Source of the DNA: Streptomyces sp. Q6
Lineage (GTDB): Bacteria; Actinomycetota; Actinomycetes; Streptomycetales; Streptomycetaceae
Assembly (NCBI RefSeq): GCF_036967205.1
Contig: NZ_CP146022.1
Location: forward strand, 1,674,001 to 1,738,000
DNA length: 64,000 nt
Direction of reading: 5' to 3'
Shown here: piece by piece, positions 10,419 through 22,256 of the stretch
Layout of the letters: every line of letters begins with the position of its first letter
Numbering within the stretch: position 1 is the first letter of the stretch
Notes under the pieces: model-generated
What the model saw: only the letters and a program-made list of their open reading frames with translations
The model's database searches: none
What the model was told of the DNA's origin: nothing
Position numbers and translations under genes: made by a program

Positions 10419-11240
10419 CTACGTACCGGGACGCGCGGCCTCGACGGCCAGCGTCAGTGCCCCGAGCAGGGGCGCGTCGTACGGATGCGCGGCTGGGGCG
10501 AGCTGGGGCGGATAGGGCACGGCCGCGTCGAGGGCCCGGCGCAGCGGGTCGTGCAGCGCGTGCCAGGAGCGGACCAGGCCGCCACCGACGACGATCCGCT
10601 CGGGATCGATGGCGATGGCGAGGTTGACGAGGTGAAAGGCGAGCTCGGTCAGGAAACCTTCGTCGAACTCACCTGTGGTGGAGCCCTGTTGGAGCGCCTT
10701 GCCGCTGACGGCCGTCTCCAGCGGGAGGTGGTCGGTGCGGCCGACGTCGGCGAGGGCGCGCAGGTTGTAGCCGATCTCGCCGGACGCGCCGTGCCGCCCG
10801 GCGAGGACGGTGCCGTGCGCGACGACGGCGACGGCGAGTCCGGTGCCGAGGTTCACGTAGAGGCCGGGGTCGCAGCCGGCGAGCGCCCCGGACGCGTGCT
10901 CGTACGCGGCGGCGGCCTTCACGTCGGTGGCGACGCGGATCGCCGACCGCGGGAATTCCGCGGCGAGTTCACGCTCCAGCGGGAGCCGGTCCCAGCCGGG
11001 GATGTTCGGGGCGAGCGCCACTCCGTCGGGGCCGGGGATGCCGATGGTCGCGACCCCCACGGCCCGGGGTTCGCCGCCGTCGAGCAGGGTGCGGGCGGCG
11101 CGCAGGGCACGCCGTAGGTCGCTGTCCGTCTCGATGGTGCGGTGCTGGAGACGGTTTCCGTGGAGGTCGGCGACGGTCAGCGCCGTCTTGGTTCCGCCGA
11201 AGTCGAGAGCGAGGACGACAGGGTCTGCTGCACGGGACAC
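10419..11240 (-). CDS. ROK-family sugar kinase (short form)
   Basis: This is a cytoplasmic ATP-dependent hexose or N-acetylhexosamine kinase candidate of 273 residues. DFGGTKTA (13-20) is the ATP phosphate-binding motif, NLGTGLAVAVV the second phosphate-binding strand, and GRHGASGEIGYN the hexose-site region. The protein is shorter than most ROK kinases (about 300-320) and lacks the CxCGxxGC zinc motif usual after GEIG, so substrate range is uncertain. It is the first gene of the minus-strand operon with the importer, and would phosphorylate the imported sugar or its hydrolysis product. A 12-bp palindrome lies 18 bp upstream of the start. Confidence 0.85.
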   Translation of the reverse strand: MSRAADPVVLALDFGGTKTALTVADLHGNRLQHRTIETDSDLRRALRAARTLLDGGEPRAVGVATIGIPGPDGVALAPNIPGWDRLPLERELAAEFPRSAIRVATDVKAAAAYEHASGALAGCDPGLYVNLGTGLAVAVVAHGTVLAGRHGASGEIGYNLRALADVGRTDHLPLETAVSGKALQQGSTTGEFDEGFLTELAFHLVNLAIAIDPERIVVGGGLVRSWHALHDPLRRALDAAVPYPPQLAPAAHPYDAPLLGALTLAVEAARPGT

Positions 11241-11257
11241 GGGGAGCTCCTCGGTAA

Positions 11258-11269
11258 AGTTACGTAACT
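11258..11269. promoter_or_regulatory. Palindromic operator candidate for the ROK/Opp operon
   Basis: The perfect palindrome AGTTACGTAACT is AT-rich against a GC-rich background and sits just upstream of the first gene of the operon. The operon encodes its own ROK repressor, so this is the natural operator candidate. Binding is inference. Confidence 0.5.
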
Positions 11270-11385
11270 AAACGAGGTGCTACGAGACTGTACGCGCGGC
11301 GGGTGGCCCGCGTAAGTCCCCCTGTAGGAACCGGAGTTGATCGTCCGGCGACGGGACGATGTGGCGGGGCGCCGCCTGAACGGCG

Positions 11386-11430
11386 CGTGCCCCGGCCGAC
11401 GCGCGGATCGCGCGCGTCGGCCGGGGCACG
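11386..11430 (-). terminator. Strong hairpin terminator of the pentose-phosphate cluster
   Basis: A perfect 20-bp inverted repeat (11386-11405 with 11411-11430) with a 5-nt loop begins 20 bp after the gnd stop. There is no clear U-tract, as is common in Streptomyces. It insulates the cluster from the operon downstream. Confidence 0.8.
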
Positions 11431-11449
11431 GTGCTGCTTCCGCCGGGTG

Positions 11450-12325
11450 CTACTTCTTCTCGACCGCGTGGCCGCCGAACTGGTTGCGCAGCGCGGCGAT
11501 CATCTTCATCTGCGGCGAGTCGTCCTGGCGGGACGCGAAGCGCGCGAAGAGGGAGGCCGTGATGGCCGGGAGCGGCACGGAGTGGTCGATGGCCGCCTCG
11601 ACGGTCCAGCGGCCCTCGCCGGAGTCCTGCGCGAAGCCGCGCAGCTGCTCCAGGTGCTCGTCGTCGTCCAGGGCGTTGACCGCCAGGTCGAGGAGCCACG
11701 AGCGGATGACCGTGCCCTCCTGCCAGGACCGGAAGACCTCGCGCACGTCCGTCACCGAGTCGGCGGCCTCAAGCAGCTCCCAGCCCTCGGCGTAGGCCTG
11801 CATCATGGCGTACTCGATGCCGTTGTGGACCATCTTGGAGAAGTGGCCCGCGCCGACCTTGCCCGCGTGGACGTAGCCGTGGTCGCCCTCCGGCTTGAGC
11901 GCGTCGAAGATCGGCTTGACCTTCGCGACGTCCTCGTCGGTGCCACCGACCATCAGGGCGTAGCCGTTCTGGAGGCCCCAGACACCGCCGGAGACACCGG
12001 CGTCGACGAAGCCGATGCCGCGCTCGGCGAGCTCGGCGGCGTGCTTCTCGTCGTCCGTCCAGCGGGAGTTGCCGCCGTCGACGACGATGTCGCCCTCGGA
12101 GAGCAGGCCCTTCAGCTCGTCGACGGTCGACTGGGTCGCGGCGCCGGCCGGCACCATCACCCAGACCACGCGCGGGCCCTCGAGCTTCTCGAGGAGCTCG
12201 GCGAGGGAGGCGACGTCGGAGATCTCCGCGTTGCGGTCGTAGCCGATGACGTCGTGGCCGGCGCGGCGGATGCGCTCGCGCATGTTGCCGCCCATCTTGC
12301 CGAGACCGATGAGACCAAGCTGCAT
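11450..12325 (-). CDS. gnd: 6-phosphogluconate dehydrogenase, decarboxylating (short form)
   Basis: The enzyme oxidises 6-phosphogluconate to ribulose 5-phosphate and CO2 in the oxidative pentose-phosphate pathway, in the cytoplasm. At 291 residues it is the short Gnd/YqeC-like form; the classical enzyme is about 470. The N-terminal Rossmann motif is GLGKMGGNM (7-15). The family motifs VDGGNSRWTDD, GVSGGVWGLQNG and the catalytic Lys region GAGHFSKMVHNGIEY are all intact. It lies 53 bp after pgi and is followed by a strong terminator. Cofactor preference (NAD or NADP) cannot be fixed by eye. It also links to the gluconate locus about 10 kb away, which produces its substrate. Confidence 0.93.
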   Translation of the reverse strand: MQLGLIGLGKMGGNMRERIRRAGHDVIGYDRNAEISDVASLAELLEKLEGPRVVWVMVPAGAATQSTVDELKGLLSEGDIVVDGGNSRWTDDEKHAAELAERGIGFVDAGVSGGVWGLQNGYALMVGGTDEDVAKVKPIFDALKPEGDHGYVHAGKVGAGHFSKMVHNGIEYAMMQAYAEGWELLEAADSVTDVREVFRSWQEGTVIRSWLLDLAVNALDDDEHLEQLRGFAQDSGEGRWTVEAAIDHSVPLPAITASLFARFASRQDDSPQMKMIAALRNQFGGHAVEKK

Positions 12326-12378
12326 GTCAGTTCACTTACCTTCGTGGATTCTCTGCTGTCGGGAAGTACGGCTGGAGG

Positions 12379-14034
12379 TCAGGCGGTACGGCCGCGCAGC
12401 GCGCGGTACGTGGCGACCAGGGACTGCGTGGAGGCGTCGAGGCCCGGGACCTCGGCACCTTCCGTGAGGGCGGGCTCGACGCGCTTGGCGAGGACCTTGC
12501 CGAGTTCGACGCCCCACTGGTCGAAGGAGTCGATGTTCCAGACGGCGCCCTGGACGAACACCTTCTGCTCGTACAGCGCGATGAGCTGGCCGAGGACGGA
12601 GGGGGTGAGCTCCTTGGCGAGGATCGTCGTCGTGGGGTGGTTGCCCTTGAAGGTCTTGTGGGCGACCAGTTCCTCGGCGACGCCCTCGGCGCGCACCTCG
12701 TCCGGCGTCTTGCCGAACGCGAGGGCCTGACCCTGCGCGAACAGGTTCGCCATGAGCAGGTCGTGCTGGCCCGCGAGGTCGTCGCTCAGCTCGTCGACCG
12801 GGTTCGCGAAGCCGATGAGGTCGGCCGGGATCAGCTTCGTGCCCTGGTGGATGAGCTGGTAGTAGGCGTGCTGGCCGTTGGTGCCCGGGGTGCCCCAGAC
12901 GACCGGGCCCGTCTGCCACTCCACGCCGCGTCCCTCGCGGTCCACGGACTTGCCGTTGGACTCCATGTCGAGCTGCTGGAGGTACGCGGTGAACTTGGAC
13001 AGGTAGTGCGAGTACGGGAGCACCGCGTGCGACTGGGCGCCGTGGAAGTTGCCGTACCAGATGCCCAGCAGGCCGAGCAGCAGCGGCGCGTTGGCCTCGG
13101 CCGGTGCCGTGCGGAAGTGGTCGTCGACCAGGCGGAAGCCGTCGAGCAGCTCACGGAAGCGGTCCGGGCCGATGGCGATCATCAGCGACAGGCCGATGGC
13201 CGAGTCGAAGGAGTAGCGGCCGCCGACCCAGTCCCAGAACTCGAACATGTTGGCCGTGTCGATGCCGAAGCCGGACACCTTCTCGGCGTTCGTCGACAGG
13301 GCGACGAAGTGCTTCGCCACCGCCGTCTCGTCGCCGCCGAGACCGGCGAGCAGCCAGCTGCGGGCGGCGGTCGCGTTGGTGATCGTCTCGATCGTGGTGA
13401 ACGTCTTCGAGGCGATGATGAACAGCGTCTCGGCCGGGTCGAGGTCGCGGACGGCCTCGTGCAGGTCGGCGCCGTCCACGTTCGACACGAAGCGGAACGT
13501 CAGCTCGCGCGCGGTGAACGGGCGCAGGGCCTCGTACGCCATCGCCGGGCCGAGGTCGGAGCCGCCGATGCCGACGTTGACCACGTTCTTGATCCGCTTG
13601 CCGGTGTGGCCGGTCCACTCGCCGGAGCGGACCTTGTCGGAGAACGCGGCCATCGTGTCGAGGACGGCGTGCACGCCCGGCACGACGTTCTCGCCGTCGA
13701 CCTCGATCACGGCGTCGGCCGGGGCGCGCAGGGCCGTGTGCAGCACGGCGCGGTCCTCGGTCGTGTTGATCTTCTCGCCGCGGAACATGGCGTCGCGCTG
13801 CCCGAACACGTCGGTGGCGGTGGCCAGTTCCTGGAGGAGGGCGAGCGTCTCGTCCGTGACCAGGTGCTTGGCGTAGTCGATGTGCAGGTCGCCGACCTGG
13901 ACCGTGTAGCGCTCGGCGCGCTCGGGGTCGGCGGCGAACAGGTCGCGCAGGTGGGTGCCGTTGAACTTGGCGCGGTGGTCCTCGAGAGCGGTCCACTGCG
14001 GGCGGCGCGTCAACAGGGGTGCGTGGTCAGGCAT
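12379..14034 (-). CDS. pgi: Glucose-6-phosphate isomerase
   Basis: The enzyme interconverts glucose 6-phosphate and fructose 6-phosphate, joining glycolysis and the pentose-phosphate pathway. It has 551 residues, the usual bacterial length. [35 protein letters not shown], the catalytic-Glu region [15 protein letters not shown] and the C-terminal [18 protein letters not shown] signatures are intact. The start overlaps the opcA stop by 8 bp, with AAGGAG upstream of the ATG. Confidence 0.96.
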   Translation of the reverse strand: MPDHAPLLTRRPQWTALEDHRAKFNGTHLRDLFAADPERAERYTVQVGDLHIDYAKHLVTDETLALLQELATATDVFGQRDAMFRGEKINTTEDRAVLHTALRAPADAVIEVDGENVVPGVHAVLDTMAAFSDKVRSGEWTGHTGKRIKNVVNVGIGGSDLGPAMAYEALRPFTARELTFRFVSNVDGADLHEAVRDLDPAETLFIIASKTFTTIETITNATAARSWLLAGLGGDETAVAKHFVALSTNAEKVSGFGIDTANMFEFWDWVGGRYSFDSAIGLSLMIAIGPDRFRELLDGFRLVDDHFRTAPAEANAPLLLGLLGIWYGNFHGAQSHAVLPYSHYLSKFTAYLQQLDMESNGKSVDREGRGVEWQTGPVVWGTPGTNGQHAYYQLIHQGTKLIPADLIGFANPVDELSDDLAGQHDLLMANLFAQGQALAFGKTPDEVRAEGVAEELVAHKTFKGNHPTTTILAKELTPSVLGQLIALYEQKVFVQGAVWNIDSFDQWGVELGKVLAKRVEPALTEGAEVPGLDASTQSLVATYRALRGRTA

Positions 14035-14977
14035 GTTGAACAGACTCCTTGGAGCCGGAGGTACCGGTGGTGTCGCCGTGCAGCGCGACCGCGTACATCT
14101 CGTCGGCGTCGAGGCGGCGCAGCTCCTCGGCGATCAGCTCGGAGGTCGAGCGGACCTTCAGGGCGAGGGTGCGCTCCGGCTGGCCGGGCAGGGTGAGGGT
14201 GGCGAGCGGGCCGTCGGGACGGTCGATGCGGATCTCTCCGTTGGCCGTGCCGAGGCGGACCGCGGTGACGACGGGGCCGTCCGTGGTGACGCGCTCGACC
14301 TTGACGCCGAGGCGGGCGCCGAGCCAGCGCGCGAGGAGCTCGGCGCTGGGGTTCTCGGCCTCGGACTCGACGGCCGCGGAGACGATGTCGGTGCGGGCCT
14401 GGTCGAGGGCGGCGGCCAGCATGGAGCGCCACGGGGTGAGGCGGGTCCAGGCCAGGTCGGTGTCGCCGGGGGCGTAGGACGTGGCGCGCATGCCGAGGGC
14501 CGCGATCGGGTCCTCGACGGCGTACGCGTCGGTGATGCGGCGGGCGGCGAGCGCGCCGAGCGGGTCCTTGGCGGGCACGTCGGGGGCGTCGACCGGCCAC
14601 CACACGACGACCGGGGCGTCGGGCAGCAGCAGCGGCAGGACGACGGAGTCGGCGTGCCGGCCGACCTCGCCGTACAGGCGCAGGATCACGGTCTCGCCGG
14701 TGCCGGCGTCGGAGCCGACCCGGACCTCCGCGTCGAGGCGGTTGCCCTGCCGGTCGCGCGGCGAGCGGGCGGTGCGCCGGATGACGACGAGGGTGCGCGA
14801 GGGGTGCTCGCGGGACGCCTCCTGGGCGGCCTTCGTCGCGTCGTACGCGTTCTCCTCGTCCGTGACGATGACCATCGTCAGGACCATGCCCACCGCGGGG
14901 GTGCCGATCGCGCGGCGCCCTTCGACGAGCGCCTTGTTGACCTTGCTTGCCGTGGTGTCGGTCAGGTCGATCTTCAT
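14027..14977 (-). CDS. opcA: Glucose-6-phosphate dehydrogenase assembly protein OpcA
   Basis: OpcA is a 316-residue cytoplasmic partner that, in actinobacteria and cyanobacteria, is needed for assembly or redox control of glucose-6-phosphate dehydrogenase. Visible family features are the N-terminal [22 protein letters not shown] and the central [29 protein letters not shown]. It overlaps zwf by 4 bp (ATGA) and pgi by 8 bp. In some Streptomyces clusters the next gene is 6-phosphogluconolactonase; here pgi follows directly. Confidence 0.93.
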   Translation of the reverse strand: MKIDLTDTTASKVNKALVEGRRAIGTPAVGMVLTMVIVTDEENAYDATKAAQEASREHPSRTLVVIRRTARSPRDRQGNRLDAEVRVGSDAGTGETVILRLYGEVGRHADSVVLPLLLPDAPVVVWWPVDAPDVPAKDPLGALAARRITDAYAVEDPIAALGMRATSYAPGDTDLAWTRLTPWRSMLAAALDQARTDIVSAAVESEAENPSAELLARWLGARLGVKVERVTTDGPVVTAVRLGTANGEIRIDRPDGPLATLTLPGQPERTLALKVRSTSELIAEELRRLDADEMYAVALHGDTTGTSGSKESVQHA

Positions 14978-16506
14978 GGCCTGCGCCAGCTCCGTCCGTC
15001 TCGTGCGAGCATCTCGTCCGCTTCCTTCGGCCCCCAGCTGCCCGAGGCGTACTGGGCCGGCTTGCCGCTGCGGTCCCAGTTCTCCTCGATGGGGTCGAGG
15101 ATGCGCCAGGACTCCTCGACCTCTTCCGTGCGGGGGAAGAGGTTGGCGTCACCGAGCAGCACGTCCAGGATCAGCCGCTCGTACGCCTCGGGGCTGGACT
15201 CCGTGAACGACTCGCCGTACGCGAAGTCCATGGACACGTCGCGGATCTCCATCGACGTACCCGGGACCTTGGATCCGAAGCGTACGGTCATGCCCTCGTC
15301 GGGCTGGACGCGGATGACGATCGCGTTCTGGCCGAGTTCCTCCGTGGCGGTGGAGTCGAACGGGGAGTGCGGGGCGCGCTGGAAGACGACCGCGATCTCG
15401 GTGACGCGGCGGCCCAGGCGCTTGCCGGTGCGCAGGTAGAAGGGGACGCCCGCCCAACGGCGGTTGTCCACCTCCAGCTTGACGGCCGCGAAGGTGTCGG
15501 TCTTCGACTTCGGGTCGATGCCGTCTTCCTGGAGGTAGCCGCGGACCTTCTCGCCGCCCTGCCATCCGGCCGCGTACTGCGCGCGGACCGTGGAGGCGTC
15601 CAGGTCGGCGGGCAGCCGGACGGACTTGAGGACCTTGAGCTTCTCCGTCACGAGCGACTCGGCGTCGAACGAGGCCGGTTCCTCCATGGCGGTGAGCGCC
15701 ATCAGCTGGAGGAGGTGGTTCTGGATCACGTCACGGGCGGCGCCGATGCCGTCGTAGTAGCCGGCGCGGCCGCCGATGCCGATGTCCTCGGCCATCGTGA
15801 TCTGCACGTGGTCCACGTACGACCGGTTCCAGATGGGTTCGTACATCTGGTTGGCGAAGCGGAGCGCCAGGATGTTCTGGACGGTCTCCTTGCCGAGGTA
15901 GTGGTCGATCCGGAAGACCTGGTCGGGGTCGAACACGTCGTGCACGATCGCGTTCAGTTCCTTGGCCGACTCCATGTCGTGGCCGAACGGCTTCTCGATG
16001 ACGGCGCGCCGCCACGAGCCCTCGGGCGCGTCGGCGAGGCCGTGCTTCTTGAGCTGCTGGACGACCTTCGGGAAGAACTTCGGCGGTACGGAGAGGTAGA
16101 ACGCGTAGTTGCCGCTGGTGCCGCGCTTCTCGTCCAGCTCGTCGACGGCCTCGCGCAGCTGCTTGAACGCGGTGTCGTCGTCGAAGTCGCCGGGGATGAA
16201 GCGCATGCCCTCGGCGAGCTGCGCCCAGACCTCTTCACGGAAGGGGGTACGGGCGTGCTCGCGGACCGAGTCGTGGACGACCTGGGCGAAGTCCTGGTCC
16301 TCCCACTCGCGGCGCGCGAACCCGAGGAGCGAGAAGCCCGGCGGGAGCAGACCGCGGTTGGCGAGGTCGTAGACGGCCGGCATCAGCTTCTTGCGGGACA
16401 GGTCGCCCGTGACGCCGAATATGACGAGCCCGGAGGGGCCCGCGATGCGCGGCAGGCGCCGGTCGCGGGGGTCCCTCAGCGGGTTCTGCCAGGCGGTGAC
16501 GCTCAC
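14974..16506 (-). CDS. zwf: Glucose-6-phosphate 1-dehydrogenase
   Basis: This 510-residue enzyme catalyses the first, NADP-linked step of the oxidative pentose-phosphate pathway. The nucleotide-binding motif is [20 protein letters not shown] near residue 31, the substrate/catalytic signature is RIDHYLGKE, and [11 protein letters not shown] and the C-terminal DPIEENW region are conserved. It overlaps tal upstream and opcA downstream by 4 bp each. Confidence 0.96.
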   Translation of the reverse strand: MSVTAWQNPLRDPRDRRLPRIAGPSGLVIFGVTGDLSRKKLMPAVYDLANRGLLPPGFSLLGFARREWEDQDFAQVVHDSVREHARTPFREEVWAQLAEGMRFIPGDFDDDTAFKQLREAVDELDEKRGTSGNYAFYLSVPPKFFPKVVQQLKKHGLADAPEGSWRRAVIEKPFGHDMESAKELNAIVHDVFDPDQVFRIDHYLGKETVQNILALRFANQMYEPIWNRSYVDHVQITMAEDIGIGGRAGYYDGIGAARDVIQNHLLQLMALTAMEEPASFDAESLVTEKLKVLKSVRLPADLDASTVRAQYAAGWQGGEKVRGYLQEDGIDPKSKTDTFAAVKLEVDNRRWAGVPFYLRTGKRLGRRVTEIAVVFQRAPHSPFDSTATEELGQNAIVIRVQPDEGMTVRFGSKVPGTSMEIRDVSMDFAYGESFTESSPEAYERLILDVLLGDANLFPRTEEVEESWRILDPIEENWDRSGKPAQYASGSWGPKEADEMLARDGRSWRRP

Positions 16507-17630
16507 TTGGCCTCAGATCCTTCGAGGCGGGAGGTGACGGTGGCGAGGAGGTCGTTCCAGGCGATCTCGAACTTGGAGACGCCCTCGTCCTCCAGCTGCT
16601 GGACGACCTCGTCGTAGGAGATGCCCAGCTTCTCGACGGCGGCGAGGTCGGCGCGCGAGGCGTCGTAGGTGCCGGTGACGGTGTCGCCGGCGATCTCGCC
16701 GTGGTCGGCGGTGGCCTTCAGGGTGCCCTCGGGCATGGTGTTGACGGTGCCGGGGGCGACCAGCTCGACGACGTACAGGGTGTCCTTGTACGCCGGGTCC
16801 TTCACGCCGGTGGAGGCCCACAGCGGGCGCTGCTTGTGGGCGCCGGCGGCCTCCAGGGTGGTGGCGCGCTCGGTGGCGAAGACCTGCTCGTAGGCCTCGT
16901 AGGCGAGCCGGGCGTTGGCGAGGGCGGCCTTGCCCTTGAGCGCGCGGGCCTCGTCGGTGCCGACCTTGTCGAGGCGCTTGTCGATCTCGGCGTCGACGCG
17001 CGAGACGAAGAAGGACGCGACGGAGTGGATGGTGGAGAGGTCGATGCCGCGCTCGTGGGCCTTCTCCAGGCCGGCGAGGTAGGCGTCCATGACGGCCTTG
17101 TAGCGGTCGAGGGAGAAGATCAGCGTGACGTTGACCGAGATGCCGAGGCCGATGACCTCGGTGATGGCCGGGAGGCCCGCGAGGGTCGCCGGGATCTTGA
17201 TCATGACGTTCGGGCGGTCGACGAGCCAGGCCAGCTGCTTGGCCTCGGCGATGGTCGCCTCGGTCTCGTTGGCGAGGCGCGGGTCGACCTCGATGGAGAC
17301 GCGGCCGTCGCGGCCGGCCGTCGCGTCGTACACGGGGCGCAGGATGTCGGCGGCGGCGCGCACGTCGGCGGTCGTCATCATGCGGACGGCCTCGTCGACG
17401 GTGACCTTGCGGACGGCGAGGTCGGCGAGCTGGTCCTCGTAGCCCTCGCCGGAACCGATGGCGGCCTGGAAGATCGACGGGTTCGTGGTGACGCCCACGA
17501 CGTGGCCGGTGGCGACGCTCTCGGCGAGCGAGCCGGACTCGATGCGCTTGCGGGACAGGTCGTCCAGCCAGATGGAAACGCCTTCGTCGGACAGGGACTT
17601 GAGGGGCGACGAGGTGGTGGCGTTACTCAT
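16503..17630 (-). CDS. tal: Transaldolase
   Basis: The enzyme transfers a dihydroxyacetone unit between sugar phosphates in the non-oxidative pentose-phosphate pathway. The chosen start gives 375 residues, in the range of the large actinobacterial TalB-like subfamily. [23 protein letters not shown] and the Schiff-base Lys in NVMIKIPAT are present. An ATG 12 bp further up (17642) is possible but its Shine-Dalgarno would abut the codon. GAAG six bases before the ATG at 17630 favours that one. It overlaps zwf by 4 bp. Confidence 0.93.
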   Translation of the reverse strand: MSNATTSSPLKSLSDEGVSIWLDDLSRKRIESGSLAESVATGHVVGVTTNPSIFQAAIGSGEGYEDQLADLAVRKVTVDEAVRMMTTADVRAAADILRPVYDATAGRDGRVSIEVDPRLANETEATIAEAKQLAWLVDRPNVMIKIPATLAGLPAITEVIGLGISVNVTLIFSLDRYKAVMDAYLAGLEKAHERGIDLSTIHSVASFFVSRVDAEIDKRLDKVGTDEARALKGKAALANARLAYEAYEQVFATERATTLEAAGAHKQRPLWASTGVKDPAYKDTLYVVELVAPGTVNTMPEGTLKATADHGEIAGDTVTGTYDASRADLAAVEKLGISYDEVVQQLEDEGVSKFEIAWNDLLATVTSRLEGSEAK

Positions 17631-17687
17631 GGTGTGCTTCATCTTCTTTCGGTGATGCTCGATACGGAGATGCTCGGTGCGAAGTGG

Positions 17688-19784
<2,097 letters not shown>

Positions 19785-19866
19785 CTGTCTGACTTCCTTC
19801 GCATCCGTTGTCCTGCCCAGGTGCCGAACGGCACCGCCCGTCCGGGACCAAAGGCCCTGGTCGAAC

Positions 19867-19945
19867 CACCTACGAACTTAAAGGTCATACTTTTTGCTCG
19901 GTAGGTGCGCCCGTGCCAGCGTTCGGTGAAAATGAGACACCTACC
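19867..19945. promoter_or_regulatory. tkt/araC divergent promoter region with CACCTAC repeats
   Basis: The 184 bp between tkt and the AraC gene contain CACCTAC at 19867-19873, its reverse complement GTAGGTG at 19901-19907, and CACCTACC again at 19938-19945. AT-rich sequence (AACTTAAAGGTCATACTTTTTG) lies between the first two. They could be binding sites for the divergently encoded AraC protein; this is inference. Confidence 0.35.
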
Positions 19946-19968
19946 GGAGTTGAAGCCAGGGAAGGTTC

Positions 19969-20895
19969 ATGACGGAGCAGGGCCCCGCGCAGACGAGCGC
20001 ACATCTGGGAGCGACCCCCGGAGATCGAGCGCACATCCGCACGTATCCCTTCGATCCGAGCGCGAGCGTCTCCGGCGTCGGGATACAGATCGGGCCGATG
20101 GGCACGGAGGGGCCGTGGGCGGGCGGCGTCGGCCTGTCGCGCCGCGTCCACCGCATCGACTTCCACGTGCTCCTCTTCTTCCGCGAGGGCCCGGTCCACC
20201 ACATGATCGACTTCACCGAGTACGAGGTCGGTGCCGGGGACGTCCTGTGGATCAGGCCCGGCCAGGTGCACGGCTTCTCGACGACGGAGAGCTATGTGGG
20301 CACGGCGCTGACGATGCAGCCCGGGTTCCTGCCCCGCGCGATCGTCGAGGCGACGGGCCTCTACCGCTACGACCGGCCACCGCTGCTGCACCCGGACCCG
20401 CCCCAACTCGCCGCCCTGGAAGCCTCGCTGGAGCAGCTGAGCCGCGAGTACCTGGACACGTCGACGCTCCCGCTGAGCCTGCACACCTCGGTCCTGCGGC
20501 ACTCCCTGACCGCGCTGATGCTGCGCGTGGCGCATGTGTCGGCGCAGGCGGCGGCGGACGAGTGCGCGCCGCAGCCCGACACGACGTTCAGCCGCTTCCG
20601 CTCGGCGGTCGAGAAGGACTTCACCACGAACCACAGCGTCAGCGCGTACGCGGACGAGCTCGGGTACTCGCGCCGCACCCTGGTGCGCGCGGTCCGTGCC
20701 GCAACCGGTCAGACGCCGAAGGCGTTCATCGACCGGCGCGTGATCCTGGAGGCCAAGCGCCTGCTCGCCCACACCGAGCTGCCGGTGGGCCGCATCGGTG
20801 TGGCCGTCGGCTTCGGCGACTCGGCCAACTTCTCGAAGTACTTCCAGCAGCACACGGGCGTGACCCCGGCGGCGTTCCGGGCCGAGCAGGTCTGA
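19969..20895 (+). CDS. AraC-family transcriptional regulator
   Basis: This 308-residue DNA-binding protein has an N-terminal AraC cupin-like ligand domain (FHVLLFFREGPVHHMIDF, VGAGDVLWIRPGQVHGF) and a C-terminal pair of helix-turn-helices (residues about 205-305). The second carries the AraC signature GRIGVAVGFGDSANFSKYFQQHTGVTPAAFR. GAAGG precedes the ATG at 19969. It is divergent from tkt, so a link to the pentose-phosphate cluster is possible; the ligand is unknown. Confidence 0.93.
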   Translation: MTEQGPAQTSAHLGATPGDRAHIRTYPFDPSASVSGVGIQIGPMGTEGPWAGGVGLSRRVHRIDFHVLLFFREGPVHHMIDFTEYEVGAGDVLWIRPGQVHGFSTTESYVGTALTMQPGFLPRAIVEATGLYRYDRPPLLHPDPPQLAALEASLEQLSREYLDTSTLPLSLHTSVLRHSLTALMLRVAHVSAQAAADECAPQPDTTFSRFRSAVEKDFTTNHSVSAYADELGYSRRTLVRAVRAATGQTPKAFIDRRVILEAKRLLAHTELPVGRIGVAVGFGDSANFSKYFQQHTGVTPAAFRAEQV

Positions 20896-20961
20896 CGCGC
20901 CGTGGGCGCGGTGCGCCGTCGAGCGGGCGGGCGGGGCACCGCCCGCGGGTAGGGTCGCCGC

Positions 20962-21360
20962 ATGGCACGCCCCACCTCCACCCCCACCTGCCCCTGCGGT
21001 CTCCCGGCCCCGTACGAGGAATGCTGCGGCCGGTACCACTCGGGTGCCGCCGCCGCGCCGACCGCCGAGGCGCTCATGCGGTCCCGGTACGTCGCCTTCA
21101 CCCGGCGCGACGCCGCGTATCTGCTGCGCAGCTGGCACCCGGACACCCGGCCGCCGGTGATCGAGTTCGACCCGGGGCTGACTTGGACGGGCCTGGAGAT
21201 CCTCGGGACGAGCGAGGGGACGGCGTTCCACCAGAGCGGCACCGTGACGTTCCGCGCGCGGTACGAGGACGGGGGCCGGCCGGGCGCGCTGTACGAGCGC
21301 AGTCAGTTCCTGCGGGTGGGCGGCGCGTGGGTGTACGTCGACGGCGAGTTCATCCAGTAA
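20962..21360 (+). CDS. YchJ-family (UPF0225) SEC-C motif protein
   Basis: This small cytoplasmic protein has 132 residues. The N-terminal SEC-C zinc motif is CPCGLPAPYEECCGRYH (residues about 10-26), followed by the YchJ core EALMRSRYVAFTRRDAAYLLRSWHPDTRP. Family function is not established; SEC-C motifs bind zinc. It starts 66 bp after the AraC gene and converges on gntR. Confidence 0.9.
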   Translation: MARPTSTPTCPCGLPAPYEECCGRYHSGAAAAPTAEALMRSRYVAFTRRDAAYLLRSWHPDTRPPVIEFDPGLTWTGLEILGTSEGTAFHQSGTVTFRARYEDGGRPGALYERSQFLRVGGAWVYVDGEFIQ

Positions 21361-21378
21361 CCCCCGAAGCCCCCGCCC

Positions 21379-22080
21379 TCACGGCGCCAGGATGTCCAGC
21401 TCCTGGAGGGCGCCGACCGCGATCTCGCGCGTGAGCGCCTCCGCGCGGTCCGCGTCCCCCTCCCGTACGGCCTCCGCGACGTGCACGTGCAGGGTGACGG
21501 CCGCCGGGTCCGGGTCCTCGAACATGACCTGGTGGTGGGTGCGGCCCGAGAGGACCTCGGCGACCAGGTCGCCGAGGTGGGCGAACATCTCGTTGCCGGA
21601 GGCGTTCAGGACGATCCGGTGGAACTCGATGTCGTGGACGAGGTACTTCTCCAGCTGCTGACCGCGCGAGCTGGCCACCATGCCGAGGGCGCACTCGGTG
21701 AGCGCCGCGCACTGCTGGGCCGTCGCGTGCCGCGCGGCCAGGCCCGCGGCGACCGGTTCGACCGCAAGCCGCAGCACCGTGAGCGAGCGCAGCTGGCGCG
21801 GCCGGTCGGCGCCCGCCAGCCGCCAGCGGATGACCTGCGGATCGTAGACGTGCCACTCCTCGGCGGGCCGTACGGTCACGCCGACGCGGCGCCGGGACAC
21901 CACGAGGTGCATGGACTCCAGGACGCGCACGGCCTCGCGCATCACCGAGCGGGACACCTCGTAGCGCTGGGCGAGCTCGTCCGTGCGCAACACGCTGCCC
22001 GCCGGGTACTCCCCCGCTGTGATGGCGGGGCCGAGGCTGTCGAGAACGCGTGCGTGCAGCCCCTGGCCCTGTGTGGTCAT
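21379..22080 (-). CDS. gntR: FadR-type GntR repressor of the gluconate operon
   Basis: This is a 233-residue GntR/FadR-subfamily regulator. The N-terminal winged helix is residues about 10-75 (LAQRYEVSRSVMREAVRVLESMHLV), followed by an all-helical FCD ligand domain with the metal-binding His residues in HDIEFHRIVL and HVHVAEAVREGD. It is divergent from gntK-gntP across a 176-bp region with two GTCTGAC operator-like sites. By analogy with other gluconate systems it should repress gntKP until gluconate or 6-phosphogluconate binds. Confidence 0.88.
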   Translation of the reverse strand: MTTQGQGLHARVLDSLGPAITAGEYPAGSVLRTDELAQRYEVSRSVMREAVRVLESMHLVVSRRRVGVTVRPAEEWHVYDPQVIRWRLAGADRPRQLRSLTVLRLAVEPVAAGLAARHATAQQCAALTECALGMVASSRGQQLEKYLVHDIEFHRIVLNASGNEMFAHLGDLVAEVLSGRTHHQVMFEDPDPAAVTLHVHVAEAVREGDADRAEALTREIAVGALQELDILAP

Positions 22081-22154
22081 GACGAAAGGGTAGACGGCGA
22101 CGACGGAGGGAGTGCCGGAGGTCCCGAGGAATCACGGCCCGAGGGCCGGGAACA

Positions 22155-22197
22155 AAAAGTCTGACTTTTATGTCACAGCCTCTTGAATTAGTCAGAC
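22155..22197. promoter_or_regulatory. Twin GntR operator sites
   Basis: Site 1 is a perfect interrupted palindrome, AAAAGTC-T-GACTTTT, at 22155-22169. Site 2 has the same GTCTGAC core on the other strand at 22191-22197 (GTCAGAC within TTAGTCAGACCTTTT). Cores are about 32 bp apart, near three helical turns, in the gntR/gntK intergenic region. They are probable sites for the FadR-type GntR. Confidence 0.6.
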
Positions 22198-22256
22198 CTT
22201 TTGGGTTTCAGTGACGTGACACAGCGATGTCGATGAAGACAGCGAGGCAGTACGCG

